This document shows, one piece after another, positions 37,853 to 46,772 of a DNA stretch of 64,000 nt. The notes under the pieces are model-generated. The model did no database searches and was not told the DNA's origin. It saw only the letters and a list, made by a program, of their open reading frames with translations. Position 1 is the first letter of the stretch; each line of letters starts with the position of its first letter. The position numbers and the translations under genes are program-made. This DNA is from Candidatus Endomicrobium embiratermitis (GTDB taxonomy: Bacteria > Elusimicrobiota > Endomicrobiia > Endomicrobiales > Endomicrobiaceae). The stretch spans positions 1 to 64,000 of the forward strand of contig WQYI01000004.1 in NCBI GenBank assembly GCA_009781315.1, given 5' to 3'.

Positions 37853-39001
37853 ATGTCTTTTTTTAAAACGGAATGGAAAAAAATATTAATTTATATTGCC
37901 GGCTTTCTGGTAATTTATTATCTGCCGATAGGCAAAAGTCAGTTTGATAACGCGGTTCTAAATTCCATAGGTTTGTTAAATTCATATTTTAAAGAGCATT
38001 TTCTGTTCGGTTTGTTTCCGGCAATGTTTATTGCCGGCGCATTAAGCGTATTCTTAAAATCAAACGAAGTTATTAAATATATGGGCGCGAAAGCAAAAAA
38101 AACGGCTGCTTATTTGTTTGCGTCCGTTTCCGGTCTTGTTCTGACGGTTTGCTCCTGTACTGTTATGCCTTTATTTGCGGGTATTTATAAAATGGGCGCG
38201 GGCTTAGGACCGGCAGTTACGTTTTTATATGCCGCTCCGGCGATAAATCTTGTAGCCATAACCATGACAAGCAGCGTTTTAGGTTTGCAAATGGGCATAG
38301 CAAGAACCGTAATGGCGGTATTTTTTAGTTTTTTTGTAGGTCTTTTTATGGCATTTGTTTTCAGAAAAGAGGAAATAAAAAGAATAGAAGCAATAAACGT
38401 TTGCGATAGCGGCGGCGCGCAAAAACCTTTTTACGTCAATTTGATGTTTTTTGCTTCAATGATAGCGTTGTTTGTGTTTGCTAAACTGCATGCTGATTCC
38501 GTATTTTTTGCCGCGCTTATAATTGTTTCCGCAGTATTTTTAATTTTTACTCTTATAAAGTATTTTAAAAAAGACGATTATGACATATGGTTTGTTTCAA
38601 CGTTTGAATACATTAAAAAAATGATGCCTCTTTTGGTTATCGGCATTATAGCTTCCGGTTTTTTTCTTGGTTATGATGGTAAAGAAGGAATTATTCCGTC
38701 CGTTTATATTAACGCCGTTGTAGGCGGCAACGGACTTTTGGCAAACTTTATATCGTCTTTTTTCGGGGCGTTTATTTATTTTTGCACTTTGATAGAGGTC
38801 CCGATAGTGCAGGGATTTATTAATAACGGAATGGGCAAAGGACCCGCGCTTGCTTTGCTGCTTTCAGGACCGGCGTTGTCGCTGCCCAATATGCTTTTAA
38901 TAAGAAGCGTTCTCGGCACTAAAAAAACAATAGTTTATATAGGCACGGTAATTATTCTTGCAACAGTAACGGGCTATATATTCGGAAATTATTTTTTTTA
39001 G
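37853..39001 (+). CDS. DUF318/ArsP-type membrane permease
   Basis: 382 residues with about eight or more membrane segments. The family motif CSCTVMPLFAGIYKMGAG followed by GPAVTFLYAAPAIN near residue 100, and a second related segment near GPALSLPNMLL in the C-terminal half, indicate the DUF318 permease family. ArsP, which exports trivalent organoarsenicals, belongs to this family. In this operon it takes the place normally held by ArsB or Acr3, so an arsenite or organoarsenical exporter is the best inference. Confidence 0.85.
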   Translation: MSFFKTEWKKILIYIAGFLVIYYLPIGKSQFDNAVLNSIGLLNSYFKEHFLFGLFPAMFIAGALSVFLKSNEVIKYMGAKAKKTAAYLFASVSGLVLTVCSCTVMPLFAGIYKMGAGLGPAVTFLYAAPAINLVAITMTSSVLGLQMGIARTVMAVFFSFFVGLFMAFVFRKEEIKRIEAINVCDSGGAQKPFYVNLMFFASMIALFVFAKLHADSVFFAALIIVSAVFLIFTLIKYFKKDDYDIWFVSTFEYIKKMMPLLVIGIIASGFFLGYDGKEGIIPSVYINAVVGGNGLLANFISSFFGAFIYFCTLIEVPIVQGFINNGMGKGPALALLLSGPALSLPNMLLIRSVLGTKKTIVYIGTVIILATVTGYIFGNYFF

Positions 39002-39033
39002 AGATATCCATTGGGGTTTAGTATTTTCCATAA

Positions 39034-40125
39034 TTATATTAACTCCGCTATCTTTCCCGCAGCTTCAAGATCTCTGTAATCAAACTGATTTTTCCGCGTT
39101 GCTTTGAGCAGTTCGCGGTCGTTTTTCAGATACTGTTGTACAAAACTGCCGAGTTTGGACTTTTCAAAGCAGAAAAGTCCGAGCTTGCGGGTTATTATAA
39201 AGTCCACGTTTCCCGGTTCCTGCCCTCCGAGGTAATCGGTTACGATTACCGGCACGGTAAGATTTATACATTCCATAAGCACATTAGGACTTCCGCGCAC
39301 TATAGCGATATCGTTACACGGCATTAATTCGTCTATATTGTTTACAAAACCGTGAATTTTAACATCGGGATTGCCGCCGAACTCGTCCTTTAAACTCTTT
39401 TCTAAACCGGCGTTTCTGCCGGCTATCACGGTGACGCGGGAGTTCTTGATCTTTAACAGCTCTCTGATATTTGCCGCCATGTCGCCGCTGCCTTCAGCTC
39501 CGCTCATCATAAACAGCCTTATCAATCCGTCATTTTTGCGTTCCGTTTCAGTCACGGTTTTGGCGCGTTCCGTGATAATAGTCCGCGTGGGAAGGTTTAT
39601 CACGCTTAGTTTGTCCGGATTTAGTTCCTTGCGCAGCGCATAACCAAGACTTTCTCTCGTAGGGCAAATTGTCAAATCAGCGCGTTTGTCTATCCATAAC
39701 GGCGAGATGCTTACGAGGTCGGCAATAAGCGTTATAAAACGGCACGGGAGATTGTTCTTTTTTAAAATGTTTAATATGCTGCCGACGAAAAGCGGATGAA
39801 CGCTGACTATTGTGTCCGGTTCGTATTCCTTAAATATTTTCAAAAACTTTTTTTTGCAACTGCTTTCTATGATACGGTTAACAAAACGCGGATATTTTGC
39901 GGAAAAGTTGAATGAAAACTCCCAAAGTTTCGGGTAATTGTGAGTAAACTTACCGTAGCCTTTTGCGCGGTTAAACAACGCTTTCGAACCCATCTCAAAA
40001 GCCTCGACAGTTTTAAAATCAATATTGCGCGCCCGCAACGCGTCTTCAACCGCGAAAGTGATGCTCGCGTGTCCGTGTCCCGTCACATAAGAGGTAAGTA
40101 TTAAAACTTTCCTGGACTTTTCCAT
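39034..40125 (-). CDS. MGDG synthase/diacylglycerol glucosyltransferase-like glycosyltransferase
   Basis: 363 residues, GT28/MurG-like fold. The N-terminal domain has TSYVTGHGHASITFAVEDAL, the lipid-facing motif of monogalactosyldiacylglycerol synthases. The C-terminal nucleotide-sugar domain shows MMSGAEGSGDMA, IVRGSPNVLMECI and TDYLGGQEPGN. It probably adds a sugar from a UDP-sugar to diacylglycerol at the inner membrane. It converges with the arsenic operon, with a 32-nt gap. A TATAAT box ends six bases before the ATG and no ribosome site is visible, again suggesting a leaderless message. Confidence 0.88.
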   Translation of the reverse strand: MEKSRKVLILTSYVTGHGHASITFAVEDALRARNIDFKTVEAFEMGSKALFNRAKGYGKFTHNYPKLWEFSFNFSAKYPRFVNRIIESSCKKKFLKIFKEYEPDTIVSVHPLFVGSILNILKKNNLPCRFITLIADLVSISPLWIDKRADLTICPTRESLGYALRKELNPDKLSVINLPTRTIITERAKTVTETERKNDGLIRLFMMSGAEGSGDMAANIRELLKIKNSRVTVIAGRNAGLEKSLKDEFGGNPDVKIHGFVNNIDELMPCNDIAIVRGSPNVLMECINLTVPVIVTDYLGGQEPGNVDFIITRKLGLFCFEKSKLGSFVQQYLKNDRELLKATRKNQFDYRDLEAAGKIAELI

Positions 40126-40131
40126 AATTGC

Positions 40132-40137
40132 ATTATA
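40132..40137 (-). promoter_or_regulatory. -10 box of the glycosyltransferase gene, leaderless candidate
   Basis: TATAAT then GCAATT then ATG on the minus strand, the same six-base spacing as in the cyclophilin gene. No good -35 box is seen. Confidence 0.5.
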
Positions 40138-40204
40138 ATAAGTAATAGTTAAGAATTTATTAAGATTGTGTTAGAGTTGCTAATATTTGTTTTAAAGGTT
40201 TGTT

Positions 40205-40233
40205 TTGCCGTTTCATTTGTTTTTTGCTAAAAT
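40205..40233 (+). promoter_or_regulatory. Candidate alaS promoter
   Basis: TTGCCG at 40205-40210, 17-nt spacer, TAAAAT at 40228-40233. It leaves a leader of about 34 nt containing the ribosome site CAGGA. Confidence 0.45.
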
Positions 40234-40273
40234 TATTGAAATATCAAACAATTTTTAATTTCAGGATAAAAAA

Positions 40274-42901
40274 ATGAAAAAACAGTCTGCAAAAGTAAGG
40301 GCTGAATTTTTGGATTTTTTCAAAAAAAACGGTTCTACGATAGTTCCGTCGGACTCGCTCATTCCGTCAGGGGATAAAACCCTTCTTTTTACGTCCGCGG
40401 GAATGGTGCAGTTCAAGCAGCATTTTCTCGGTCAAAGCAAAGATGCTTTTACAAGAGCGGCAAGCTGCCAGAAGTGTTTCAGGACTTCGGATATAGACAA
40501 TGTCGGTATAACCGCAAGGCATCTAACTTTTTTTGAGATGCTCGGGAATTTCAGTTTCGGAGATTATTTTAAAAAAGAAGCGATAGCGTGGGCTTATGAA
40601 TTTTTGACAAAAAATATGGATTTGCCTAAAGACAAGCTTTATTTTACCGTATATAAAGAAGACAATGAAGCCGAGGATATTTGGAAAAAGATTGTTCCGG
40701 CCGGAAGAATTATAAAAATGGGCGAAGATACGAATTTCTGGAATATGGGCGACACCGGACCTTGCGGGCCTTGCTCTGAAATTCTTATAGATTTGGGCGA
40801 AGATATGGGATGCGGCAAACCTGATTGCAGTCCCGCATGCAGTTGCGACAGACATTTGGAAATATGGAATCTTGTTTTTACGCAGTTTGACAGGCAGGCT
40901 GACAATTCCCTTAAAAATTTGCCGAGAAAAAATATAGATACGGGAATGGGTCTTGAAAGAATTGTCGCAGCGGCAAACGGCAGAAAAAGCATCTTTGATA
41001 CCGATTTGTTTATGCCGATAATGGAAAACTCCGCAGAAATTCTTAAAATAAAAAACGAAGGCAAAAATATTTCCAAACTCAGAATGATTGCCGACCACGC
41101 AAGAGCCGTGACGTTTTTAATTTCCGACGGAATACTGCCGTCAAACGAAGGGCGTGGATACGTTTTAAGAAGGATTTTAAGAAGGGCTTTAAGGCAGGGG
41201 AAACTTTACGGATATAATAAGCCTTTTATAAACGAGCTTGCTTCGTCTGTTTTTAATATTATGGAGCCCGCTTATCCGGAACTATCATCAAGACTCGGCA
41301 ACATTAAAGCGATTATAAAAGTTGAAGAAGAAAAATTTTTGGAAACTTTGGAAGCGGGTTCGGATATGCTTTCGGAAATCATAAATTCTTATAAATCCAA
41401 AGGTTCAAATGTTATAGACGGCGAAGCTGTTTTTAAGTTATACGATACTTACGGTTTTCCTTACGATTTAACAAAAGAAATAGCCGCGGAAAACAATATG
41501 ACTATTGACGAGGCAGGCTTTAAAGCCGAGCAGAAAAACGCCCAGGAAAAATCGCGCGCTGCCTGGGGAGGCTCGGGAGAGCAGGACGTAACGTTTTATT
41601 CCATACTGCACAAGAAAACCGGCGATACGCAGTTTGTGGGATATGATAACTATTGGGCTGAAGGAAAAGTTACGGCTTTAACAAGAGACGGCAAAGAAAC
41701 GGGTATTCTTAAAGCCGGCGATACAGGCGAGATAATTCTTTCTCAAACGGCGTTTTACGCTCATTCGGGCGGACAAGTTTCCGATAAAGGCAAAATTACC
41801 TCTAAACATTTTGAAGCCGAAGTGGAAGAAGTTCTCAAACCCGTGGGGAATTTATTTGTTCATAAAGTTAAAGTTCTCAAAGGCGATATCTCAATCGGCG
41901 CCGTTGTAACGTCTGAAATAAATATAGAATACAGGAAACAAACGGCAAGGCATCATACTGCCACGCATTTGCTGCAAAAAGTTTTAAGGGACTATTTCGG
42001 CGAACATATTACTCAGGCCGGCTCTCTTGTAGCGGACAGTTATCTGCGTTTCGATTTTACTCATTTTAACGCGGTTAAAAAAGAAGATTTGATAAAAATT
42101 GAAACAAAAGTTAACGCGATAATCAGGGAAAATATACCTGTTTGCGTAGAAAATATGAGTATTGACGAAGCTCGGAAAGCCGGGGCTATGGCGTTGTTCG
42201 GCGAAAAATACGGAGATGTTGTCAGAACAGTATCCGTTAAAAATGAAAACGAAAGCGAAGCTTTCTCTATGGAACTTTGCGGCGGAACGCACATAACGCG
42301 CACAGGCGACATAGGATTTTTTAAGATAGTTTCGGAATCTTCCGTTGCTGCGGGCGTACGCAGGATTGAAGCTGTTGCCGGACTTGCGGCGGAAGAGTAC
42401 GTGCTAAAAGACGAATACAGCATGTTTAAAATGGCGGAGATTTTGAACGTTTCAAAAGAAGAGTTGTTTGAAAGAGCGCAAAAATTTATTGCCGATTATA
42501 AAAGACTCGGCCAAGAACTCGTTGATTTAAGAAGCCGTTTAATTTCCGGAGATATAGTTAATTACGTTAAATTGGCAAAAGACATAAAAGGAATGAAATT
42601 TTTGGCATTGTCCGTTGACGAAGTTGACGTAAAAGTTTTAAGAGATATGTCCGATAAAATAAAAGAAAAAATGAAGTCCGCTGTTATTATCATAGTTTCA
42701 AAAAGCGGGGATAAAGCCTCTTTTATAGTTTCGGCTACGCCGGATTATATTGAAAAAGGCGTTAACGCGGGAAAAATTGCAAAAGTTTTTGCGGCGGATA
42801 TTAACGGTTCCGGCGGCGGAAAGCCGGATTTTGCGCAGGGTGGCTCGAAAGATATTTCAAAAATTGACGATGCCGTAAAGAACGCGGAAAAATATTTATA
42901 A
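40274..42901 (+). CDS. alaS: Alanyl-tRNA synthetase
   Basis: 875 residues, class II synthetase of normal length. Order: aminoacylation domain (EMLGNFSFGDYFKKEAI, GPCGPCSEI, DTGMGLERI), editing domain (TARHHTATHLLQKVL, ELCGGTHITRTGDIG) and a C-terminal oligomerisation domain ending in GGGKPDFAQGGSKD. A cysteine cluster around residues 180-196 (CGKPDCSPACSCDRH) may bind zinc in the catalytic region. It charges tRNA-Ala and clears mischarged Ser and Gly. Confidence 0.98.
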   Translation: MKKQSAKVRAEFLDFFKKNGSTIVPSDSLIPSGDKTLLFTSAGMVQFKQHFLGQSKDAFTRAASCQKCFRTSDIDNVGITARHLTFFEMLGNFSFGDYFKKEAIAWAYEFLTKNMDLPKDKLYFTVYKEDNEAEDIWKKIVPAGRIIKMGEDTNFWNMGDTGPCGPCSEILIDLGEDMGCGKPDCSPACSCDRHLEIWNLVFTQFDRQADNSLKNLPRKNIDTGMGLERIVAAANGRKSIFDTDLFMPIMENSAEILKIKNEGKNISKLRMIADHARAVTFLISDGILPSNEGRGYVLRRILRRALRQGKLYGYNKPFINELASSVFNIMEPAYPELSSRLGNIKAIIKVEEEKFLETLEAGSDMLSEIINSYKSKGSNVIDGEAVFKLYDTYGFPYDLTKEIAAENNMTIDEAGFKAEQKNAQEKSRAAWGGSGEQDVTFYSILHKKTGDTQFVGYDNYWAEGKVTALTRDGKETGILKAGDTGEIILSQTAFYAHSGGQVSDKGKITSKHFEAEVEEVLKPVGNLFVHKVKVLKGDISIGAVVTSEINIEYRKQTARHHTATHLLQKVLRDYFGEHITQAGSLVADSYLRFDFTHFNAVKKEDLIKIETKVNAIIRENIPVCVENMSIDEARKAGAMALFGEKYGDVVRTVSVKNENESEAFSMELCGGTHITRTGDIGFFKIVSESSVAAGVRRIEAVAGLAAEEYVLKDEYSMFKMAEILNVSKEELFERAQKFIADYKRLGQELVDLRSRLISGDIVNYVKLAKDIKGMKFLALSVDEVDVKVLRDMSDKIKEKMKSAVIIIVSKSGDKASFIVSATPDYIEKGVNAGKIAKVFAADINGSGGGKPDFAQGGSKDISKIDDAVKNAEKYL

Positions 42902-42905
42902 CTAC

Positions 42906-43033
42906 AGAGTGGAAAGTTAAAAGTGAAAAGTTGAAATGATGTGTTTTCGCAAAGCGAAAACTGAAAACAGGTTTCGGCGTAGCCGAAACGCAATATTTTT
43001 ACTTTCCACTTTTCAATTTTCACTTTGCTGTTT
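42906..43033. repeat. Inverted AAGTGAAAAG-type repeat before the ACT gene
   Basis: Arms GTGGAAAGTTAAAAGTGAAA and ACTTTCCACTTTTCAATTTT face each other around two small hairpins (TTTCGCAAAGCGAAA and TTTCGGCGTAGCCGAAA). An open frame through it (from 42936) only extends the ACT protein artificially. A similar arm lies at 49502-49530. Confidence 0.7.
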
Positions 43034-43046
43034 AAAAGGAGTAATA

Positions 43047-43586
43047 ATGTCAAAATACATTTCTTTAACCGCTATAGGAAAAGACAGACCGGGTATTGTC
43101 GGCGCGATAACAAAAGTTTTGTACGAACTTAAATGCAATATTGAAGATTCAACTATGACGATTTTGCACGGACAGTTTGCGATGATCCTTATTGTAGAAC
43201 TTCCTTTGTCAATTACTTTAAAAAAATTGTCGTCTGATATTTCAAAAAAAGCCAAGCGTTTAGGGTTGTCCGTATCTTATTCTCCCGTAGCGTCCGTAAA
43301 GAAAAAGAAAGAAAAAATAAATCCTTACGTCATATCCGTTTACGGAGCGGACAAAACCGGGATAGTTTATAATATCAGTAAATATCTTGCCGGGAAAAAA
43401 ATAAATATTACCGACGTTCAGACAGCCGTTACAAATTCTAAAATCGGAAAAACGTATATAATGCTTATTGAAGCGCAATTCCCCGAAAAAATTTCCGTTC
43501 AAAAAGTTTCGTCTGAGCTTGCCGAAATATCTAAGAGTTTAGGCTTAAGCATTTCAATCAACAAGGCAGAGTCTTCGGAAATATGA
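43047..43586 (+). CDS. Double ACT-domain regulatory protein (GcvR-like)
   Basis: 179 residues from the ATG at 43047, which follows AAAAGGAG. Two ACT domains: the first at about residues 1-80 (ISLTAIGKDRPGIVGAITKV), the second at about 92-170 (ISVYGADKTGIVYNISKYLA), joined by a Lys-rich linker. ACT pairs bind small ligands such as amino acids. The arrangement is that of the glycine-cleavage repressor GcvR group, but no gcv gene is nearby, so the target is unknown. It overlaps def by four bases (ATGA). Confidence 0.85.
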   Translation: MSKYISLTAIGKDRPGIVGAITKVLYELKCNIEDSTMTILHGQFAMILIVELPLSITLKKLSSDISKKAKRLGLSVSYSPVASVKKKKEKINPYVISVYGADKTGIVYNISKYLAGKKINITDVQTAVTNSKIGKTYIMLIEAQFPEKISVQKVSSELAEISKSLGLSISINKAESSEI

Positions 43587-44077
43587 GCGTTTTACCGGTA
43601 ATTACCATTCCCGATCCGCTGCTTAAGCGGGTATCTATTGACGTGAAAGATACCGGAGGCGAAGTCCGGACTTTAGCTGAAAATATGCGAAAGACTATGC
43701 TTTACCATAAATCATGCGTAGGCATAGCCGCGGTTCAGGTCGGAGTTTTGGTAAGGATAATTATTGTCGATGTGTCTCTTAGCGAAAAACCTCACAGAAG
43801 TTCCGGAGTTTTGACAATGATAAATCCCGTTATAACATATTCTTCCGGAAAAACAAGTTCAAGAGAAGGCTGTTTAAGCGTTCCGGATTTTATAGGAACC
43901 GTCACAAGAAAGAAAAAAATAGAAGTGGAATACCTGGATTTAAACGGCTGTAAACAATTTTTAAAGACAGACGGTTTTGAAGCTGTATGTATTCAACACG
44001 AAATAGATCATCTAGACGGAAAAGTATTTTTAGACAGAGTGACTTCTTTGAAAACTGATGTGTTTAGAAGGATGTGA
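43583..44077 (+). CDS. def: Peptide deformylase
   Basis: 164 residues. It removes the formyl group from new proteins. The three metal-site motifs are present: GIAAVQVG (family GxGLAAxQ, with Ile in place of Leu), EGCLSVP and QHEIDHLDG. Start is coupled to the upstream ACT gene through the ATGA overlap. Confidence 0.97.
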   Translation: MSVLPVITIPDPLLKRVSIDVKDTGGEVRTLAENMRKTMLYHKSCVGIAAVQVGVLVRIIIVDVSLSEKPHRSSGVLTMINPVITYSSGKTSSREGCLSVPDFIGTVTRKKKIEVEYLDLNGCKQFLKTDGFEAVCIQHEIDHLDGKVFLDRVTSLKTDVFRRM

Positions 44078-44086
44078 GTTGTTATT

Positions 44087-44173
44087 TCCTCTCCCTTGTC
44101 AGAGAGATGAAACAATAGAATAATTGCTTTTCTTTCCTCTCCCTTGCCAGGGAGAGGATTAAGGTGAGGGTGA
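44087..44173. repeat. CTCTCCCTTG-type repeat
   Basis: Two related hairpin segments, CCTCTCCCTTGTCAGAGAG and CCTCTCCCTTGCCAGGGAG, the second followed by GATTAAGGTGAGGGT. A related element is at 56831-56886. It sits between def and tRNA-Arg. Confidence 0.65.
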
Positions 44174-44193
44174 TCCGGATACTCTAATTTTAT

Positions 44194-44266
44194 GCGCCTA
44201 TAGCTCAACTGGATAGAGCGTCAGCCTCCGGAGCTGAATGTTCCAGTTCAAATCTGGATAGGCGCA
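44194..44266 (+). tRNA. tRNA-Arg (anticodon CCG)
   Basis: 73 nt. Acceptor GCGCCTA pairs with TAGGCGC; D-arm GCTC/GAGC; anticodon arm TCAGC-CTCCGGA-GCTGA; T-arm TCCAG-TTCAAAT-CTGGA; discriminator A. CCA is not encoded. Confidence 0.95.
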
Positions 44267-44282
44267 TTTAAAGATAACTAAT

Positions 44283-44729
44283 ATGAAATCAGTTATACAA
44301 AGAGTTAAAAAAGCATCGGTTACGATAAACGGCAAAGAGAAACGTACGATTTCCGAAGGCTTGGTTGTTTTGGCGGCGTTTGGCAAGAATGATACCGCGC
44401 AGAAATGCGACGCATTATTTGAAAAAATTAAAAACATGAGAATTTTTTCAAACGAAGAAGGAAAATTTGATAAATCCGTTGAAGACATAAAAGGCAGTTT
44501 TCTGATTATTTCGCAGTTTACGCTGTACGGAAATTGTAAAAAAGGCAAAAGGCCGGATTTTACCGAAGCCGCCGGATATGAGCAGGGGAAAAAGCTGTAT
44601 GAAGAATTTTTGGAAACCGCAAAACAGTCGGGTCTAAACGTTGTAAGCGGCGAGTTTGGGGCTGATATGCTTGTCGATATACAAAACGACGGTCCCGTAA
44701 CAATTATTTTAGATTCAGAAAATATATGA
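44283..44729 (+). CDS. dtd: D-aminoacyl-tRNA deacylase
   Basis: 148 residues. It removes D-amino acids and glycine wrongly attached to tRNAs. Motifs: MKSVIQRVKKASVTI at the start, SQFTLYG, GKRPDFTEAA, GEFGADM and the cross-subunit NDGPVTIILDS. It overlaps the next gene by four bases (ATGA). Confidence 0.97.
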   Translation: MKSVIQRVKKASVTINGKEKRTISEGLVVLAAFGKNDTAQKCDALFEKIKNMRIFSNEEGKFDKSVEDIKGSFLIISQFTLYGNCKKGKRPDFTEAAGYEQGKKLYEEFLETAKQSGLNVVSGEFGADMLVDIQNDGPVTIILDSENI

Positions 44730-45604
44730 ATGTTGAACAAAACATAGATAAGCTTTATAAAATGACGGAAAAATGTGAAATATGTCCGAGAAAGTGCGGC
44801 GTTAGCCGGATCAAAGGGCAGAAAGGTCTTTGCAGAACGGCGGATAAAATTTTTATTGCAAGCCATAATGTCCATATGGGCGAAGAACCGCCGATAACCG
44901 GAACAAAAGGTTCAGGGACAATATTTTTTTCAAACTGTGTTTTAAGCTGCGTTTTTTGCCAGAATTATCCGATAAGCCAGCTGGGAAACGGCAAAGAAGT
45001 AAGCATTGACGGTTTTGTCGATATTATGCTCAGACTGCAGGACAAAGGCGTTCATAATATCAATTTTGTTACTCCAACTCATTACAGCGCGCAGATTGCA
45101 AAAGCTGTTTACTTAGCGAGACAAAAGGGTTTGGAAATACCGGTTCTTTCCAATAACAGCGGTTATGAAAATATTGAAACTTTAAAACTTCTTGAAGGAT
45201 TGATAGACATATATCTTCCCGATATAAAATATTCCGATAATAATATAGCTTTTAAATATTCCGGCGTTAAAGATTATGTTGAAGTTAACAGGGAAGCTCT
45301 GAAAGAAATGAAACGCCAAACCGGCGACTTAAAATTAAAAGACGACGGAATCGCGTATAAAGGCATTCTTGTAAGGCATTTGGTTTTGCCGGGAAATATT
45401 GAAAATACAAAAAACTCCTTAAAGTTTATAACCGAAGAATTGTCAAAAGAAACTTTTGTAAGTCTTATGGCTCAATATCATACCGCGCATAAATCCGATA
45501 ATTTTCCTGAACTGTCAAAAAGTCTGACGCAGGATGAATATAATCAGGCCCTTTATGAACTTGAAAATTTAGGTTTGGAAAACGGCTGGCAGCAGGATAT
45601 TTAA
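44726..45604 (+). CDS. Radical SAM protein, PflA-like (COG1313 type)
   Basis: 292 residues. The N-terminal segment CEICPRKCGVSR ends in GLCR and gives extra cysteines. The iron-sulfur motif is SNCVLSCVFCQNYPIS (C-x3-C-x2-C), followed by a TIM-barrel-like region (VLSNNSGYE, DIYLPDIKYSD). Members are annotated as pyruvate-formate-lyase-activating-like proteins; the true substrate is unknown and no glycyl-radical enzyme is in the window. Translationally coupled to dtd. Confidence 0.85.
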   Translation: MNVEQNIDKLYKMTEKCEICPRKCGVSRIKGQKGLCRTADKIFIASHNVHMGEEPPITGTKGSGTIFFSNCVLSCVFCQNYPISQLGNGKEVSIDGFVDIMLRLQDKGVHNINFVTPTHYSAQIAKAVYLARQKGLEIPVLSNNSGYENIETLKLLEGLIDIYLPDIKYSDNNIAFKYSGVKDYVEVNREALKEMKRQTGDLKLKDDGIAYKGILVRHLVLPGNIENTKNSLKFITEELSKETFVSLMAQYHTAHKSDNFPELSKSLTQDEYNQALYELENLGLENGWQQDI

Positions 45605-45634
45605 CGGCATATAAAATAAATAGGAATGTTACTA

Positions 45635-46318
45635 ATGAAAAAAATATTATTGATGTTTTTAACAATACTTTTTTGCGTATCCGCTGTTTTTGCGGCAAAT
45701 TTTGAAGAAACAAAAAAAATGGCAGAGCAAGGAAATCGCAAAGCGCAGTACGACCTTGGAGAAATGTATTACAATGGCAGCGAGATAATACAAGATATAG
45801 AAAAAGCAACATATTGGTATGAAAAGGTAGCGGAACAGGGGGACGCGCGTTCTCAACGCCGTTTGGCAGATATATATTATAATGGCACCGGCGGGATAAG
45901 ACAGGATGTTAAAAAAGCAATATATTGGTATGAAAAACTGGCGGAACAGGGGGATGCACGCGCTCAACGCCGTTTGGGAGATATATATAATAATGGCACC
46001 GGCGGAATAAGACAGGATATTAAAAAAGCAATATATTGGTACGAAAAATTAGCGCAACAAGGTAACGAAAACGCTCAACGCCGTTTGGGAGAAATATATT
46101 ATAATGGCAGCGGCGAGATAAAACAGGATCTAAAAAAAGCAATATATTGGTATGAAAAATTAGCGCAACAGGGTAATGCGGCCGCTCAATATCGTTTGGG
46201 AACAATATATCGTAATGGCAGCGGAGTACAAGACTTAAAAAAAGCAAGATATTGGTTTGAAAAAGCGGCACAACAAGGGCATTCAGGAGCTCAGAACATA
46301 TTGAAAAAATTAAAATAA
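45635..46318 (+). CDS. Exported Sel1-repeat protein 1
   Basis: 227 residues from the ATG at 45635; the ATG at 45626 lies too close to the AGGA site. A signal peptide ending near VFAA is followed by six tandem Sel1-like (TPR-type) repeats of about 37 residues (AQRRLGDIY, ..AIYWYEKLAEQG), several nearly identical in DNA. Sel1 repeats bind protein partners, and exported forms are common in host-associated bacteria. It has three larger paralogues at 51209-55776. Confidence 0.9.
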   Translation: MKKILLMFLTILFCVSAVFAANFEETKKMAEQGNRKAQYDLGEMYYNGSEIIQDIEKATYWYEKVAEQGDARSQRRLADIYYNGTGGIRQDVKKAIYWYEKLAEQGDARAQRRLGDIYNNGTGGIRQDIKKAIYWYEKLAQQGNENAQRRLGEIYYNGSGEIKQDLKKAIYWYEKLAQQGNAAAQYRLGTIYRNGSGVQDLKKARYWFEKAAQQGHSGAQNILKKLK

Positions 46319-46335
46319 CTATAAAAGGTGAAGCA

Positions 46336-46405
46336 TGGAAGTTTAGATGCATTGATGCATGGTAACGACGTTGTCTTTGTTATGCATCTATGCGTCCATG
46401 TGTCT
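46336..46405. repeat. ATGCAT-type imperfect inverted repeat
   Basis: Arms CATGGAAGTTTAGATGCAT and TATGCATCTATGCGTCCATG face each other in the gap before the next gene. A third style of small repeat. Nothing else is seen in this gap. Confidence 0.5.
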
Positions 46406-46424
46406 AATCTTCTGAGGTGTGATT

Positions 46425-46772
46425 ATGTTCTCAAAATATTTTTTGGCTTTATTTACGACCTTATTTTTTGGCCCTGGCGTCGGGCATCTTTTTTTAAAAC
46501 AGTATAAAAAAGCAGCGGCGCTTATAGGCATTTCAATTTTAGTCCTAATTGTAGTTGCGATAATAATGTCGTTTTCAATAGATTTAAATTCTGTCCCTAA
46601 AGATTACGGTGCTATGAGAGAATATCTGCGAAATTTTTTATCGCAAAACTCAAACATGATGCTTATGATAAATATACCTCTTGCTCTTGTCTGGGCTTAC
46701 TCTTTTGCCGATATCGGCAGAAGTTTATACGGTGAATATAAAGAATACAAAAACACAGAGAGTGAAAAATGA
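46425..46772 (+). CDS. Small membrane protein of unknown function
   Basis: 115 residues from the ATG at 46425, seven bases after GAGGTG; a GTG two codons upstream is possible. Three hydrophobic segments (about residues 4-17, 28-48 and 76-92) and a charged C-terminus. FFGPGVGHLFLKQYKKAA near the N-terminus recalls TM2-like proteins but is not diagnostic. It overlaps the M16 lipoprotein gene by four bases, so the two are co-translated. Confidence 0.75.
   Translation: MFSKYFLALFTTLFFGPGVGHLFLKQYKKAAALIGISILVLIVVAIIMSFSIDLNSVPKDYGAMREYLRNFLSQNSNMMLMINIPLALVWAYSFADIGRSLYGEYKEYKNTESEK

Noticed and set aside
42936-43046. A 37-residue N-terminal extension of the ACT protein
   Set aside because: It is coded by repeat sequence; AAAAGGAG directly before 43047 marks the real start.
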